DNA of 64,000 bases from a virus. The stretch covers positions 1 to 64,000 of IMG/VR virus record IMGVR_UViG_3300032245_000762. One strand, given 5' to 3'. Positions 22,674 through 31,383 of the stretch are shown here, one piece after another (the stretch's first letter is position 1; each line of letters starts with the position of its first letter). The translations under genes and the position numbers were made by a program. Below the pieces are notes generated by a model, which saw only the letters and a program-made list of their open reading frames with translations, was not told the origin of the DNA and did no database searches.

Positions 22674-23496
22674 CATTATAGAAGAAGAGTTTTACCCTAA
22701 AATTATAGTATATAAAAATTTACTTACAGATCCTAAAAAAGCCGTAGATATATTAAAACGTGCTGAAGAAGATCCATCTAAAAGCTTATTTATTGGATGG
22801 TCTGACTGGTATACGTTTGGCACAAATTGCGATTTGTTTGAAATATCATATGAAAGAGATGGAGAATTTAAAGTCATTTCAAATAAAATTGAAACAGAAC
22901 AGCATCAAGAAGAATATGATTTTTTCAAAGAAGTTATATCAGCATTTTTTAAATCAACAGAAACTTACATGAAAAAGTATAGTTTAAAAAAACCAGCAGA
23001 TTGGTTTTATATGGGACCCTCATTTTGTAAATATAATGCAGATGCAGGAATTACAGAAGATTTAGCTATGCATTATCATAGCGACTTTCAATTAGAACAT
23101 ATTGAAAAGCCAGGTCATAAATTTGCAATTACATGCACAATGTATTTTAATGATGACTACGAAGATGGCGGAGTAGATTTTTTAGTAAATAATAAATTAA
23201 TATATTATAAACCAACAGCTGGAGACGTTATGGTATTTCCAGCAGGAAATCCAGATATTTTAACCGAAAATGGAGAAAGATATTATCATGGAGTAAAAAA
23301 ATGTAAAAATAATCCAAAATATTTTGTTAGAATGAACTGGGTTTATCATTACTATGGATCAGAAAAATGGCATGAGGGCATAGAAAAATATGGTGAGCAG
23401 TTATGGCTAGAAATGGATGAAGAACGTAGAAACACTGAAAGAAAAACAGGAATGTATCATGTAGAGCCAAATTCAGAAACGGTTAGGATAAAATGA
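22666..23496 (+). CDS. 2OG/Fe(II) oxygenase, longer variant
   Basis: 276 aa. Ligands His138-x-Asp140 (HYHSDFQ) and His208 (YYHGVKK); Lys218 or Arg222 (KYFVRMNW) is the probable 2OG anchor. MYFNDDYEDGGVDFLVNN and YKPTAGDVMVFPAG align with the family. It is longer than its neighbours, with an extended N-terminus and a charged C-terminal helix (LEMDEERRNTERKTG), so it may see a different substrate or partner. Starts and ends overlap neighbouring genes, indicating coupled expression. Confidence 0.88.
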   Translation: MDNIIEEEFYPKIIVYKNLLTDPKKAVDILKRAEEDPSKSLFIGWSDWYTFGTNCDLFEISYERDGEFKVISNKIETEQHQEEYDFFKEVISAFFKSTETYMKKYSLKKPADWFYMGPSFCKYNADAGITEDLAMHYHSDFQLEHIEKPGHKFAITCTMYFNDDYEDGGVDFLVNNKLIYYKPTAGDVMVFPAGNPDILTENGERYYHGVKKCKNNPKYFVRMNWVYHYYGSEKWHEGIEKYGEQLWLEMDEERRNTERKTGMYHVEPNSETVRIK

Positions 23497-24212
23497 ATTT
23501 AAACAATAAAGTAGTTCTTAGAGAAGATATTGTATTATTTGAAAACTTTTTAACTGAAGAAGAGTGTCAAAATGTTTTAAAATATTGGGAGCACTCAGTA
23601 GAAAAAGGTAGTCTTCCATGGAGTCCAATCTCTTTTTATGAATCCTATGCATCTAATTTGCCAGATGATGAAGACATGATTAAATTTGGACTCCCCAGAG
23701 ATTTTTTTACTAATTTAGAAATAAAAATTCAAGAAGCAACTGCAATTGCAAGAGGCGGAGATGTTAAGAAAGTTAGCTATCACGCACAAAAATGGATCCC
23801 AGGAGCGTTTGCTAATTTTCATTCTGACAATAGCAGTAATGGAGAATACAATGCTTTTGAAAGAAGTAAATGGGCAACATTTTTGTATTTAAATGATAAT
23901 TTTACTGGAGGAGCTTTAAATTTCAAAGATCATCCAATTACCGTTCAGCCTAAAACAGGAATGCTAGCAGCATTTGCAGGGGGTCATCATAATGAGCATG
24001 AAGTTCAAATTGTAAAGTCTGGAGACAGATATACTATAGGTTCATTCTGGGATTATGCTGAATCTGAATATAGCGATGAAAAAAAAGCGCAATGGGAAAA
24101 AGAAATTGCAGAAGTAAGGGCCGAGCAAGATGTTCAATTTAAAGAATGGGAAGTTATGAGAGAAAAAGGAATAGCGGTAGAGCCTAGAAAATATGAAGAG
24201 GAAGTCGAATAA
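23493..24212 (+). CDS. Prolyl 4-hydroxylase-like 2OG/Fe(II) oxygenase
   Basis: 239 aa. Complete ligand set His110-x-Asp112 (FHSDNS), His169 (NEHEVQ), Arg179 (GDRYTIGSFW). LYLNDNFTGGALNF and VQPKTGMLAAFAGG give the core. The C-terminal about 50 residues form a charged helix rich in Glu and Lys. It starts 4 bases inside the previous gene, and its stop overlaps the next ATG. A functional enzyme is expected. Confidence 0.9.
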   Translation: MNLNNKVVLREDIVLFENFLTEEECQNVLKYWEHSVEKGSLPWSPISFYESYASNLPDDEDMIKFGLPRDFFTNLEIKIQEATAIARGGDVKKVSYHAQKWIPGAFANFHSDNSSNGEYNAFERSKWATFLYLNDNFTGGALNFKDHPITVQPKTGMLAAFAGGHHNEHEVQIVKSGDRYTIGSFWDYAESEYSDEKKAQWEKEIAEVRAEQDVQFKEWEVMREKGIAVEPRKYEEEVE

Positions 24213-24880
24213 TGAAAATTAATATATTAGAAGACAACATAATCCATTTTGAAGATATTATTGAAGATCCTAAACATTTAGTAGATTTAATTGAAAAAAC
24301 AGAACTTAATGACAAAGAAATTAATCTAGTAACTAAATGGAGAACATGGAACTCATCAGTAATTGAAGAAGATGAAGATTTAAATAAACATTCATATGGA
24401 ATGCAAAAGTTTTTTAATCCTCAAGAATTAAAAAACTTTCAAGAAAACGAAGCTTTGGATGCAAAATATATTATTAAAACAATGAAAGATGCAACCAGAG
24501 TAGCTTGCTTTGAGTATAGAAAAATTAAGCAAATAAATGAAAAAATATTTATTTATCCAAATTTTAGTATTAATAAATATAAAACTGGAGCAATGATGGG
24601 TCCACATGCAGATACAAATGATGGAGATAAAACTTTAAGATTTTCTTTAGTTACATATTTAACCGATAATCATGGTGGCGGAGAATTAGAATTTCCTAAT
24701 CATAATATAAAAATTAAGCCAAAAGCTGGTAGTGTAATTATGTTTCCTTCTGATCAGCCATATCTTCATATTTCTCATGAAGTAACTGATGGTTGGAAAT
24801 ATATGTCCCCATCCTTTTGGTTAAATGATCCTTCAAAAGTTGGAGTTTCAATATCAGATGTAGAGGAGTATGATGTTTAG
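24212..24880 (+). CDS. Prolyl 4-hydroxylase-like 2OG/Fe(II) oxygenase, Lys variant
   Basis: 222 aa. His132-x-Asp134 (GPHADTN), His189 (ISHEVT) and Lys196 (GWKYMSPSFW) in place of Arg, as in the first oxygenase of the island. TYLTDNHGGGELEFPNHN and IKPKAGSVIMFPSD are typical. It overlaps the next, degenerate paralogue by 11 bases. The two share IKIKP-AGSV and PSFW blocks and look like a duplicated pair, one of which has lost its metal ligands. Confidence 0.9.
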   Translation: MKINILEDNIIHFEDIIEDPKHLVDLIEKTELNDKEINLVTKWRTWNSSVIEEDEDLNKHSYGMQKFFNPQELKNFQENEALDAKYIIKTMKDATRVACFEYRKIKQINEKIFIYPNFSINKYKTGAMMGPHADTNDGDKTLRFSLVTYLTDNHGGGELEFPNHNIKIKPKAGSVIMFPSDQPYLHISHEVTDGWKYMSPSFWLNDPSKVGVSISDVEEYDV

Positions 24881-25412
24881 ACCAGAGTTTCATGGTAATG
24901 ATATATGTCATTTTGCCGATTCATTATCTGAACCAAAATTATTAATAGATTATATTAATAAAACGGAAGATTTAATAGAAACTCAAGATGTAATCTCATT
25001 GTGGGAAAACAATGTAAAAAGTGTTACAGCAGAAGGCATAGAAATAACAAATCCAAAGTCTCTTTATATTGTAAATAGCGTATATTCAGGCATGATGTTT
25101 TGCTCTAATATGTATAAAGAAATGAAGAATATAGATAAAGAAGTTAAAATATCTAAAAATTTCAAAATTAATAGGCATACATCTTCTCAAGAATTACAAT
25201 ACAATGATAATTATTCTATAGCACAAAATGTTGTTTTAGCATTTTTAAATGATGATTATCAAGGTGGAGAAATTAATTTTATAAAACAAAATATTAAAAT
25301 AAAGCCACAAGCGGGTAGCGTTTTAGCATTTCCTTCTTCTGCAGAATTTCAATACATATATGAGCCTATAGTTTATGGAACAAGATATTTAATTCCAAGT
25401 TTTTGGACGTAA
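24870..25412 (+). CDS. Degenerate oxygenase paralogue lacking metal histidines
   Basis: 180 aa. It aligns with the preceding oxygenase through FLNDDYQGGEINF, IKIKPQAGSVLAFPS and GTRYLIPSFW. However, the HAD motif is replaced by Tyr111-Asn-Asp113 and the distal His by Tyr164 (YIYEPI). Both iron-binding histidines are therefore gone while Asp113 and the 2OG-site Arg172 remain. It is probably not a conventional Fe(II) oxygenase. It could be a pseudoenzyme subunit of its neighbour, a binding protein, or a decaying copy. Frame and coupling are intact, which argues for a retained function. Confidence 0.8.
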   Translation: MMFRPEFHGNDICHFADSLSEPKLLIDYINKTEDLIETQDVISLWENNVKSVTAEGIEITNPKSLYIVNSVYSGMMFCSNMYKEMKNIDKEVKISKNFKINRHTSSQELQYNDNYSIAQNVVLAFLNDDYQGGEINFIKQNIKIKPQAGSVLAFPSSAEFQYIYEPIVYGTRYLIPSFWT

Positions 25413-25416
25413 TAAA

Positions 25417-26520
25417 TTGTTTAATCAAGAACCTATGGTATTCCATGTCGTAGGGTTGCCTCATACGCAAACTACTAAAGAGTTTACTAGTTGTGCTTTT
25501 ACAGCTAAAGTAATAGGTTTTTGCAAAATGATGAAATCTTTAGGTCATACAGTTTATTTATATGCTGGAGAAAAAAATACTACTGTGTGCGATGAATTAA
25601 TTACATGTATTACAGAAGAACAAAGACAAGAAAGTTTAAATGGCGGTCATTATACTACCGCTAAATTTGACTCATCTTTACCAAGTTGGCAAACCTTTAA
25701 CAATAATGCTATTAAAGAAATTAAAAAAAGAATATCTAAAAAAGATTTTATTTGTTTTATAGGAGGAGTTTGTCACAAGCCAATAGCCGATCAATTCCCA
25801 TCACACATATCTGTAGAATTTGGAATAGGTTATGGGGCAACTTTTGCAAAATATAGAGTATGGGAATCTTATGCATGGATGCATTCGCAATATGCTTCAT
25901 ACAATGATCCAACTGCAGTTAACGGAATGTTTTTTGATGAAGTTATACCAGGATATATTGACGAAAATGACTTTACTTTTCAAAATACAAAATCAGATTA
26001 TTATTTATATTTAGGAAGATTAATTGATAGAAAAGGTTATAATATAGCAGTAGAAGTCTGTAAAAAATTAAATAAAAGATTGATTATTGCTGGTCCAGGA
26101 AATCCTCCAGAATACGGAGAATATGTTGGTATTGTGGGAGTAGAAGAAAGATCAAAATTAATGAGCAAAGCAATTGCTTTATTTGCACCAACATTATACC
26201 TAGAGCCATTTGGAAACATAGTTCCAGAAGCTCATTTTTGTGGAACACCAACAATTACTACAGATTGGGGAGCATTTACAGAAACAAATACTAATGGCGT
26301 GACTGGTTATAGATGTAGAAGTTTTCAGGAATTTTGTGATGCAACAGAATTAGTTAAATCATTAGATCCTACGTTAATTAGAAATCGTGCAATAAATAAC
26401 TATTCATTAAATGCTACGTCTCCAAAATATGACAAATATTTTAGAAGACTTTTGACACTATGGGAAGATGGATGGTATACATTAAATAACCCTTATAAAA
26501 TTGAAAGTGGTATAATTTAA
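25417..26520 (+). CDS. GT4-family glycosyltransferase
   Basis: 367 aa from TTG 25417; ATG 25435 ([14 protein letters not shown]) is an alternative start and better matches family N-termini. The donor-binding half contains [27 protein letters not shown] and [20 protein letters not shown], with the E-x7-E sugar-nucleotide motif, so it is a retaining GT-B enzyme. The island position points to glycosylation of virion proteins, possibly downstream of hydroxylation. The donor sugar is not readable. The next gene's promoter overlaps its stop codon. Confidence 0.88.
   Translation: MFNQEPMVFHVVGLPHTQTTKEFTSCAFTAKVIGFCKMMKSLGHTVYLYAGEKNTTVCDELITCITEEQRQESLNGGHYTTAKFDSSLPSWQTFNNNAIKEIKKRISKKDFICFIGGVCHKPIADQFPSHISVEFGIGYGATFAKYRVWESYAWMHSQYASYNDPTAVNGMFFDEVIPGYIDENDFTFQNTKSDYYLYLGRLIDRKGYNIAVEVCKKLNKRLIIAGPGNPPEYGEYVGIVGVEERSKLMSKAIALFAPTLYLEPFGNIVPEAHFCGTPTITTDWGAFTETNTNGVTGYRCRSFQEFCDATELVKSLDPTLIRNRAINNYSLNATSPKYDKYFRRLLTLWEDGWYTLNNPYKIESGII
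26508..26516 (+). promoter_or_regulatory. Extended -10 promoter of the collagen-like gene
   Basis: TGgTATAAT immediately before and abutting the GT4 stop codon. ATG 26523 lies six bases after the -10, so the message should be leaderless. Confidence 0.6.
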
Positions 26521-26522
26521 AA

Positions 26523-27656
26523 ATGAGTAACTTTACCGCTAAAAATTTTAGATATCCAACTCTTGATATGTCACCAGATATTCCAAGAGATATGAGTTTA
26601 TTGGCTCAAGATATAGATGATTATTTAACGGCAAATCCTGGCCCATCAGGTCCAACTGGCCCATCAGGTCCAACTGGTTTAACTGGAAATCCTGGGGTAG
26701 ATGGTGTTACAGGTGCAACTGGACCAACAGGGCCAACTGGTCCAACAGGACCACAAGGTGCAACTGGCGCAACTGGAGCTAAAGGAGATACTGGAGATAC
26801 TGGAGTAACAGGTCCAACTGGAGCTAAAGGAGATACTGGAGCAACAGGTCCTTCTGGACCATCAGGACCAACTGGTGCAACAGGTCCATCAGGACCAACT
26901 GGTGCATTAGGGCAAACTGGATTGCAAGGAAATGAAGGGCCAACAGGAGCAACTGGTCCATCAGGCCCATCTGGTCCATCTGGTGCAACTGGTCCAACAG
27001 GACCACAAGGTGCAACTGGTGCAACTGGTCCAACGGGTCCACAAGGACCAACGGGACCACAAGGAACTTCAATAACATTTAAAGGAACAGTTGCAACTAC
27101 TTCCAATTTACCTGTTTCTGGAAATTCAATAAATGATGCATATGTAGTTAGTGCAGATGGAAACTTATATGTTTGGGGTGGATCAGCTCCATGGAATAAT
27201 ATTGGTTCAATTGTTGGACCATCTGGTGCAAGCGGATCACAAGGACCAACTGGTCCATCAGGACCAAGTGGAGCACAAGGAATTCAAGGATCTACAGGTC
27301 CATCAGGACCATCTGGGCCATCAGGTCCATCTGGTCCAGCAGGAATAGATTCAACTGGATTATATGTAATAAATCCACAATCAACTAGCTATACATTATC
27401 ATCTTTAGATTTTAATGAATTAATAGAAATGTCTAATGGTGGAGTCGTTACAGTTCCTGCAGATTCAATAGTATTTGCAATAGGATCTACTGTAGATATT
27501 TTACAAACTGGATCATCACAAGTTAGTGTTACTGGAGCATCTGGAGTTACTGTAAATGGGTCACCAGGATTAAAATTAAGATCTCAATGGTCATCTGGAA
27601 CATTAATTAAGCGTGGCGCAAATACTTGGGTTTTAATTGGAGACTTGAGCTCATAG
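26523..27656 (+). CDS. Collagen-like virion protein with fibre C-terminal domain
   Basis: 377 aa. Two Gly-X-Y tracts (residues about 38-180 and 232-272), mostly GPT, GPS, GAT and GPQ, are separated by a fibre spacer ([20 protein letters not shown]). They should form a collagen triple helix. Pro is mainly in the X position and Thr/Ser in Y; Y-position Thr is a known glycosylation site in bacterial collagen-like proteins. The last 95 residues ([16 protein letters not shown] ... [21 protein letters not shown]) repeat the C-terminus of the 896-aa fibre. Expressed among oxygenases and glycosyltransferases, it is a prime candidate substrate. Confidence 0.9.
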   Translation: MSNFTAKNFRYPTLDMSPDIPRDMSLLAQDIDDYLTANPGPSGPTGPSGPTGLTGNPGVDGVTGATGPTGPTGPTGPQGATGATGAKGDTGDTGVTGPTGAKGDTGATGPSGPSGPTGATGPSGPTGALGQTGLQGNEGPTGATGPSGPSGPSGATGPTGPQGATGATGPTGPQGPTGPQGTSITFKGTVATTSNLPVSGNSINDAYVVSADGNLYVWGGSAPWNNIGSIVGPSGASGSQGPTGPSGPSGAQGIQGSTGPSGPSGPSGPSGPAGIDSTGLYVINPQSTSYTLSSLDFNELIEMSNGGVVTVPADSIVFAIGSTVDILQTGSSQVSVTGASGVTVNGSPGLKLRSQWSSGTLIKRGANTWVLIGDLSS

Positions 27657-27657
27657 A

Positions 27658-28170
27658 ATGGTAAAAATACTTGGGAGTAGAAGTGGCAATAGAAAAGTTA
27701 CTGTTCCTGATTTAAATAATTTATTAAGATCAGAGGCAATTAATTTGCTTACTACTAAAAAATTAAAATATACAGAAGCATCAAGTTCAACAAGTAACTC
27801 AGAATTATCTGATAAAGTTTATCAACAGAATATTGCCGCAGAAACATTAGTTATTGCTGGAACAACAATTTCTTTTGAATATTATACATATACTGCTCCA
27901 CCGTTCTTTCCACCTTACTTCCCACCTTACTTCCCACCGTTTTTCCCACCGTTCTTCCCACCTTACTTTCCACCGTTCTTCCCACCTTACTTTCCACCTT
28001 ATTTCCCACCGTTTTTTCCACCTTACTTTCCACCGTTTTTTCCACCTTACTTCCCACCTTATTTTCCACCGTTTTTTCCACCTTACTTCCCACCGTTTTT
28101 CCCACCGTTCTTCCCACCTTACTTTCCACCGTTTTTTCCACCATTTTTCCCACCGTTTTTTACTAGGTAA
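27658..28170 (+). CDS. PASTA-domain protein with C-terminal (F/Y)FPP repeats
   Basis: 170 aa. Residues about 12-75 (VTVPDLNNLLRSEAINLLTT ... ISFEYYTY) form one PASTA domain, a fold that binds peptidoglycan stem peptides or muropeptides in bacterial kinases. From residue 79 the chain is FFPP/YFPP repeats ending PPFFTR, the same tail and terminus as the FN3 protein at 18.9-19.8 kb. This suggests a cell-wall-binding virion protein carried on a polyproline rod. It follows the collagen-like gene by one base. Confidence 0.85.
   Translation: MVKILGSRSGNRKVTVPDLNNLLRSEAINLLTTKKLKYTEASSSTSNSELSDKVYQQNIAAETLVIAGTTISFEYYTYTAPPFFPPYFPPYFPPFFPPFFPPYFPPFFPPYFPPYFPPFFPPYFPPFFPPYFPPYFPPFFPPYFPPFFPPFFPPYFPPFFPPFFPPFFTR
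27898..28165. repeat. Tandem (F/Y)FPP-coding repeat, second array
   Basis: About 22 twelve-base units of the same type as at 19558-19795, with both genes ending in the same PPFFTR codons. Gene conversion or recombination between arrays about 8.3 kb apart is possible. Confidence 0.9.
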
Positions 28171-28193
28171 TACTTTAAAAATAAAGGATATTT

Positions 28194-30041
28194 ATGTCAT
28201 ATAAATTAAATGTAGTTAAAGATAACCCGCTAGCCTTTTGGTTATTAGATGATTTATCTATTAGACCACTCCTTGATTATCAAGGAATTTTAAATGAATT
28301 TAATACATATTTAGAATTAAAACAAGCGTATACAACCTATGGAAATATTAATTATATTACTCATGATGTTGTAGGTTTTAATGATGGAAATTATGATGGC
28401 GATTTTGAATATGAACCACATACATTTCCATTAGTTTCTGGTGGGATATATCCAGTTAACATTTATGAAAATAGAAAATTTTATTTTGATAGATTAAAAT
28501 CATTTGATGGCATAGAATTAGATGCATGTTTTGGAACAATATATAATCAATTTTCACCATTTACAATTGAAGGATGGGTTTTACCTAATATATTAAGTGA
28601 AGAAATTACAACAATTTTTGCAGATCCAATAAACTCAGTAGGAATATTTTGGCAAAAAAATAAAATAATTTTTAAATTATCTTTAAATTCAATTAGTTAT
28701 TATTTACCATATTCAGATAAATCTAATTACATAGTTTGTTCTTTTGATGGGAAAAAAGCAAAAATTTATATTGATGCTAAACTAGTAATTGAAAAAGAAA
28801 TTCCTATAAATACTTTTGATAATAATGATCTTATTTTACAATGTGGACCAGTAAATAATGAAATTGATTCATTTATTGTAGACAATTTTGCAATATATAC
28901 ATATGCTTTATCTCAATTACAAATAACTAATCATTTTGAAGACTATGGATATAAAATACCTATACAGGTTGTTTCGCCAGACAACGGAGAGCTTTTTGAA
29001 TTTTATGATAATAAAATAAATACAGTTTTTGAATATAGTTATCCTTATAATAAAAGCTGGGAAAGCTTTTTAACAGAAGATATTTATTATAATAGAATAG
29101 AAAACTACATATCTTTAAATCAAACATCTGATTTACAAACTAAAGAGGTTATTATAGAGGACTCTATTGTTTTGCCATCTGGAACAAATATGGACTCTTC
29201 TAAAATTGAATGGTATGGAATTAATGGAATTTCTATTCAATCTAGTATTGATGGAATTAATTATTTAAATTGTGAAAATGGACAATCAATACCTCAGTAT
29301 AAAATTGATGATTTTAGTGAAGACAGAGTGTTGTATTTAAAAATTATTATTAATTCTGAAGATACATCTCAAGACTTACCAATATTAAGCAACTTATCTG
29401 TTTCGTTTTTTAATAATAAAATTTTATATTCTAAAAATGGCTCCAGCTATTTGTCTAAAATAGAAAATTTAGATTGGTTTTTAGGAAAAGAAAATTTGCC
29501 AATATTGTCTCACGATAAAAAAAATGGTTTATTAGTTCCAGAAAATTCTGGATTTAAAATAAATACAGAATATTTAACAAGCTCTATTGAATTTTTTTAT
29601 ACTGGCAATATTACAACGTCAGGAAAGTTAATTTTTACTGAAGAAGATGGGGACGGGTATGCTTCTAATTATAGCTGGGATGCTAGTGGAACAATCAGTA
29701 AAAATAATATACAATCAATTTATGTTAATGGAGTAGATCATACATCTGCTACAAACATATCTGATTTAATTCCAAATAATTTAACTAAACATATTGTCAT
29801 AGTTTTTACTAATCCAGTTTATGGTAGTTTAATTTTTAATTACAATAGTTTAGGAAATGATTCAGGACTATACCAATATTTGTCTTTATATAGAATAAAG
29901 TTTGATTATAATAAAATCAAAAATCATTATGATTTATATATTGGTAATTATGAAAATATAATTCATGATTCAAGAATTTCAATTTCAGAAAATTCAATAT
30001 CGCACTACAATAATGACTGGATAGTTATTCAAAATGTTTAA
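28194..30041 (+). CDS. LamG/concanavalin-like adhesin
   Basis: 615 aa. Residues about 105-250 (SPFTIEGWVLPNILSEE ... YIVCSFDGKKAKIYIDAKLV ... IDSFIVDNFAIYTYALSQLQ) are a LamG/concanavalin-like jelly roll, a frequent carbohydrate-binding domain of phage tail proteins. A second beta domain (residues about 290-400) and a third C-terminal beta domain follow. AT-rich even by the standard of this genome. RBS AAAGGATATTT. The last 8 bases overlap the GlcNAc-transferase gene. Probably a minor tail or decoration protein that binds glycans. Confidence 0.75.
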   Translation: MSYKLNVVKDNPLAFWLLDDLSIRPLLDYQGILNEFNTYLELKQAYTTYGNINYITHDVVGFNDGNYDGDFEYEPHTFPLVSGGIYPVNIYENRKFYFDRLKSFDGIELDACFGTIYNQFSPFTIEGWVLPNILSEEITTIFADPINSVGIFWQKNKIIFKLSLNSISYYLPYSDKSNYIVCSFDGKKAKIYIDAKLVIEKEIPINTFDNNDLILQCGPVNNEIDSFIVDNFAIYTYALSQLQITNHFEDYGYKIPIQVVSPDNGELFEFYDNKINTVFEYSYPYNKSWESFLTEDIYYNRIENYISLNQTSDLQTKEVIIEDSIVLPSGTNMDSSKIEWYGINGISIQSSIDGINYLNCENGQSIPQYKIDDFSEDRVLYLKIIINSEDTSQDLPILSNLSVSFFNNKILYSKNGSSYLSKIENLDWFLGKENLPILSHDKKNGLLVPENSGFKINTEYLTSSIEFFYTGNITTSGKLIFTEEDGDGYASNYSWDASGTISKNNIQSIYVNGVDHTSATNISDLIPNNLTKHIVIVFTNPVYGSLIFNYNSLGNDSGLYQYLSLYRIKFDYNKIKNHYDLYIGNYENIIHDSRISISENSISHYNNDWIVIQNV

Positions 30042-31002
30042 TGAAAAAACTATATATATAGGCATGCCTTCATACAACGAACCATATCTAGAAATGACAA
30101 TAAAAGAATGTTTTGAAAAAGCAGAGTTTCCAGATAGAATACACATGGGAGTTTGGTCACATAATAGCGATGGGAAAGATGCTCATTTTTTAAAAGAATA
30201 TAAAAACGTTAACTATGCTCAGCTTTACTATCCCATAGGATTTGGAACTGGATCAGCCAGACTTAATGCTTTAAATTTTTATAATGAAGAGGATTTTTAT
30301 TTACAAATTGATCCACACATGATATTTGCAGAAAATTGGGATACTAGATTAATAGAATTATTTTATGAATTAAAAGAAAAATATGAAAAACCAGTCATAT
30401 CTACTTTTGTGCCATACTGGTATATGTCTAAAGGAGAAATTAAATATGGCGGTGGAGATGAATGCACTAAAATATACTGGATGACAGATATTCTTAAAAC
30501 ACAATGTCCTACATTTGGCGGAGGCCCTAAAACCTGGGAAGACGGAGAAACCTATCAAGAACACTATTTAACCAGTGGACATTTTATGTTTACAGAAAAA
30601 GAGTTTTTAAATGATTTTTTGCCAGACGTAAATATATTATTTGAAGGAGAAGAGCCATGCCTATCAATTAGAGCCTGGACTAGGGGATATAGATTCTTTA
30701 CTCCAAGAGAGATATTAATGTGGCATTTTGATAGATACCATGAAGACTCTGACGACTTATATGAATTTGATAGAGTTAAAGGTCCTCAAGCGTGGGTCCC
30801 ACAATGGATGATAGATCATGATGATTATAGATATGATAAAGCAATGAAAAGAGTAAGGAAAATTTTAACTGGAGAGTATATAGGACACTGGGGTGCTCCC
30901 AGCAGAGAGCTTTTGTCCAAATATGAGACAGAAGCAGGGGTAGATTTTAAAAAATTCTACCAAGAACGTGACGAATTTTTAAAAAATAATACATTGTCCT
31001 GA
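30034..31002 (+). CDS. GlcNAc-transferase family enzyme (PF11397-like)
   Basis: 322 aa. Order of motifs: TIYIGMPSYNEPYLEMTIKE, FPDRIHMGV, GSAR (73-76), FYLQIDPHMIFAENWD with metal-binding Asp93-Pro-His95, LTSGHFMFTE, FEGEE (203-207) and TRGY (216-219), ending near His231. This matches the GT-A family that includes Dictyostelium Gnt1, which adds GlcNAc to hydroxyproline of Skp1. Here it closes an island of prolyl-hydroxylase-like genes, so glycosylation of hydroxyproline on virion proteins is a reasoned hypothesis. It overlaps the LamG gene by 8 bases. Confidence 0.82.
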   Translation: MFNEKTIYIGMPSYNEPYLEMTIKECFEKAEFPDRIHMGVWSHNSDGKDAHFLKEYKNVNYAQLYYPIGFGTGSARLNALNFYNEEDFYLQIDPHMIFAENWDTRLIELFYELKEKYEKPVISTFVPYWYMSKGEIKYGGGDECTKIYWMTDILKTQCPTFGGGPKTWEDGETYQEHYLTSGHFMFTEKEFLNDFLPDVNILFEGEEPCLSIRAWTRGYRFFTPREILMWHFDRYHEDSDDLYEFDRVKGPQAWVPQWMIDHDDYRYDKAMKRVRKILTGEYIGHWGAPSRELLSKYETEAGVDFKKFYQERDEFLKNNTLS

Positions 31003-31029
31003 CAAGATATGGACTTTAACCCAAAAGAA

Positions 31030-31038
31030 TGGTAAAAT
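31030..31038 (+). promoter_or_regulatory. Extended -10 promoter of the head genes
   Basis: TGgTAAAAT ending nine bases before ATG 31048; no Shine-Dalgarno sequence. The start site would lie at or within a few bases of the ATG. Confidence 0.45.
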
Positions 31039-31047
31039 TAACACATA

Positions 31048-31383
31048 ATGGAAATCAAAAGAATTAATCAGCAAACAGTAGAAGAAACTACATTGGGTAT
31101 ATACGTCTGGGAAATGCCAGATGGACGATGGATTGGTGATGATGATGGTAATTTTTTATCTATCACTTCTATTAAAGGCAATAAAGTAAAAATGGATTTA
31201 TTGGCTGACGCAGTAAGATCTTATGGAATTTATGAAGGACAACCTACATTTTTATCTGGCCGCCGCAAAATTGATTCTGAAGAATTTGAGCATCAAAAAC
31301 AAAGATTAGAATGGGGCCTAACTCCAGATCCTTTAGATATTGGAGTCTATAAAGATTCTTTAAAAATGGGTGGTAATGCATAA
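31048..31383 (+). CDS. Small protein upstream of portal, 111 aa
   Basis: 111 aa (TTLGIYVWEMPDGRWIGDDD and onward), probably alpha/beta, with no recognised domain. Its stop overlaps the portal start (TAATG), so it is part of the head operon. The position, where terminase is often found, suggests a packaging or head-associated accessory role. Terminase itself is not in the window. Confidence 0.7.
   Translation: MEIKRINQQTVEETTLGIYVWEMPDGRWIGDDDGNFLSITSIKGNKVKMDLLADAVRSYGIYEGQPTFLSGRRKIDSEEFEHQKQRLEWGLTPDPLDIGVYKDSLKMGGNA

Noticed and set aside
26621-27106. Long proline-rich minus-strand frame opposite the collagen-like gene
   Set aside because: It is the mirror of the GGT/CCA-type repeats of the Gly-X-Y tract and has no initiation signals.
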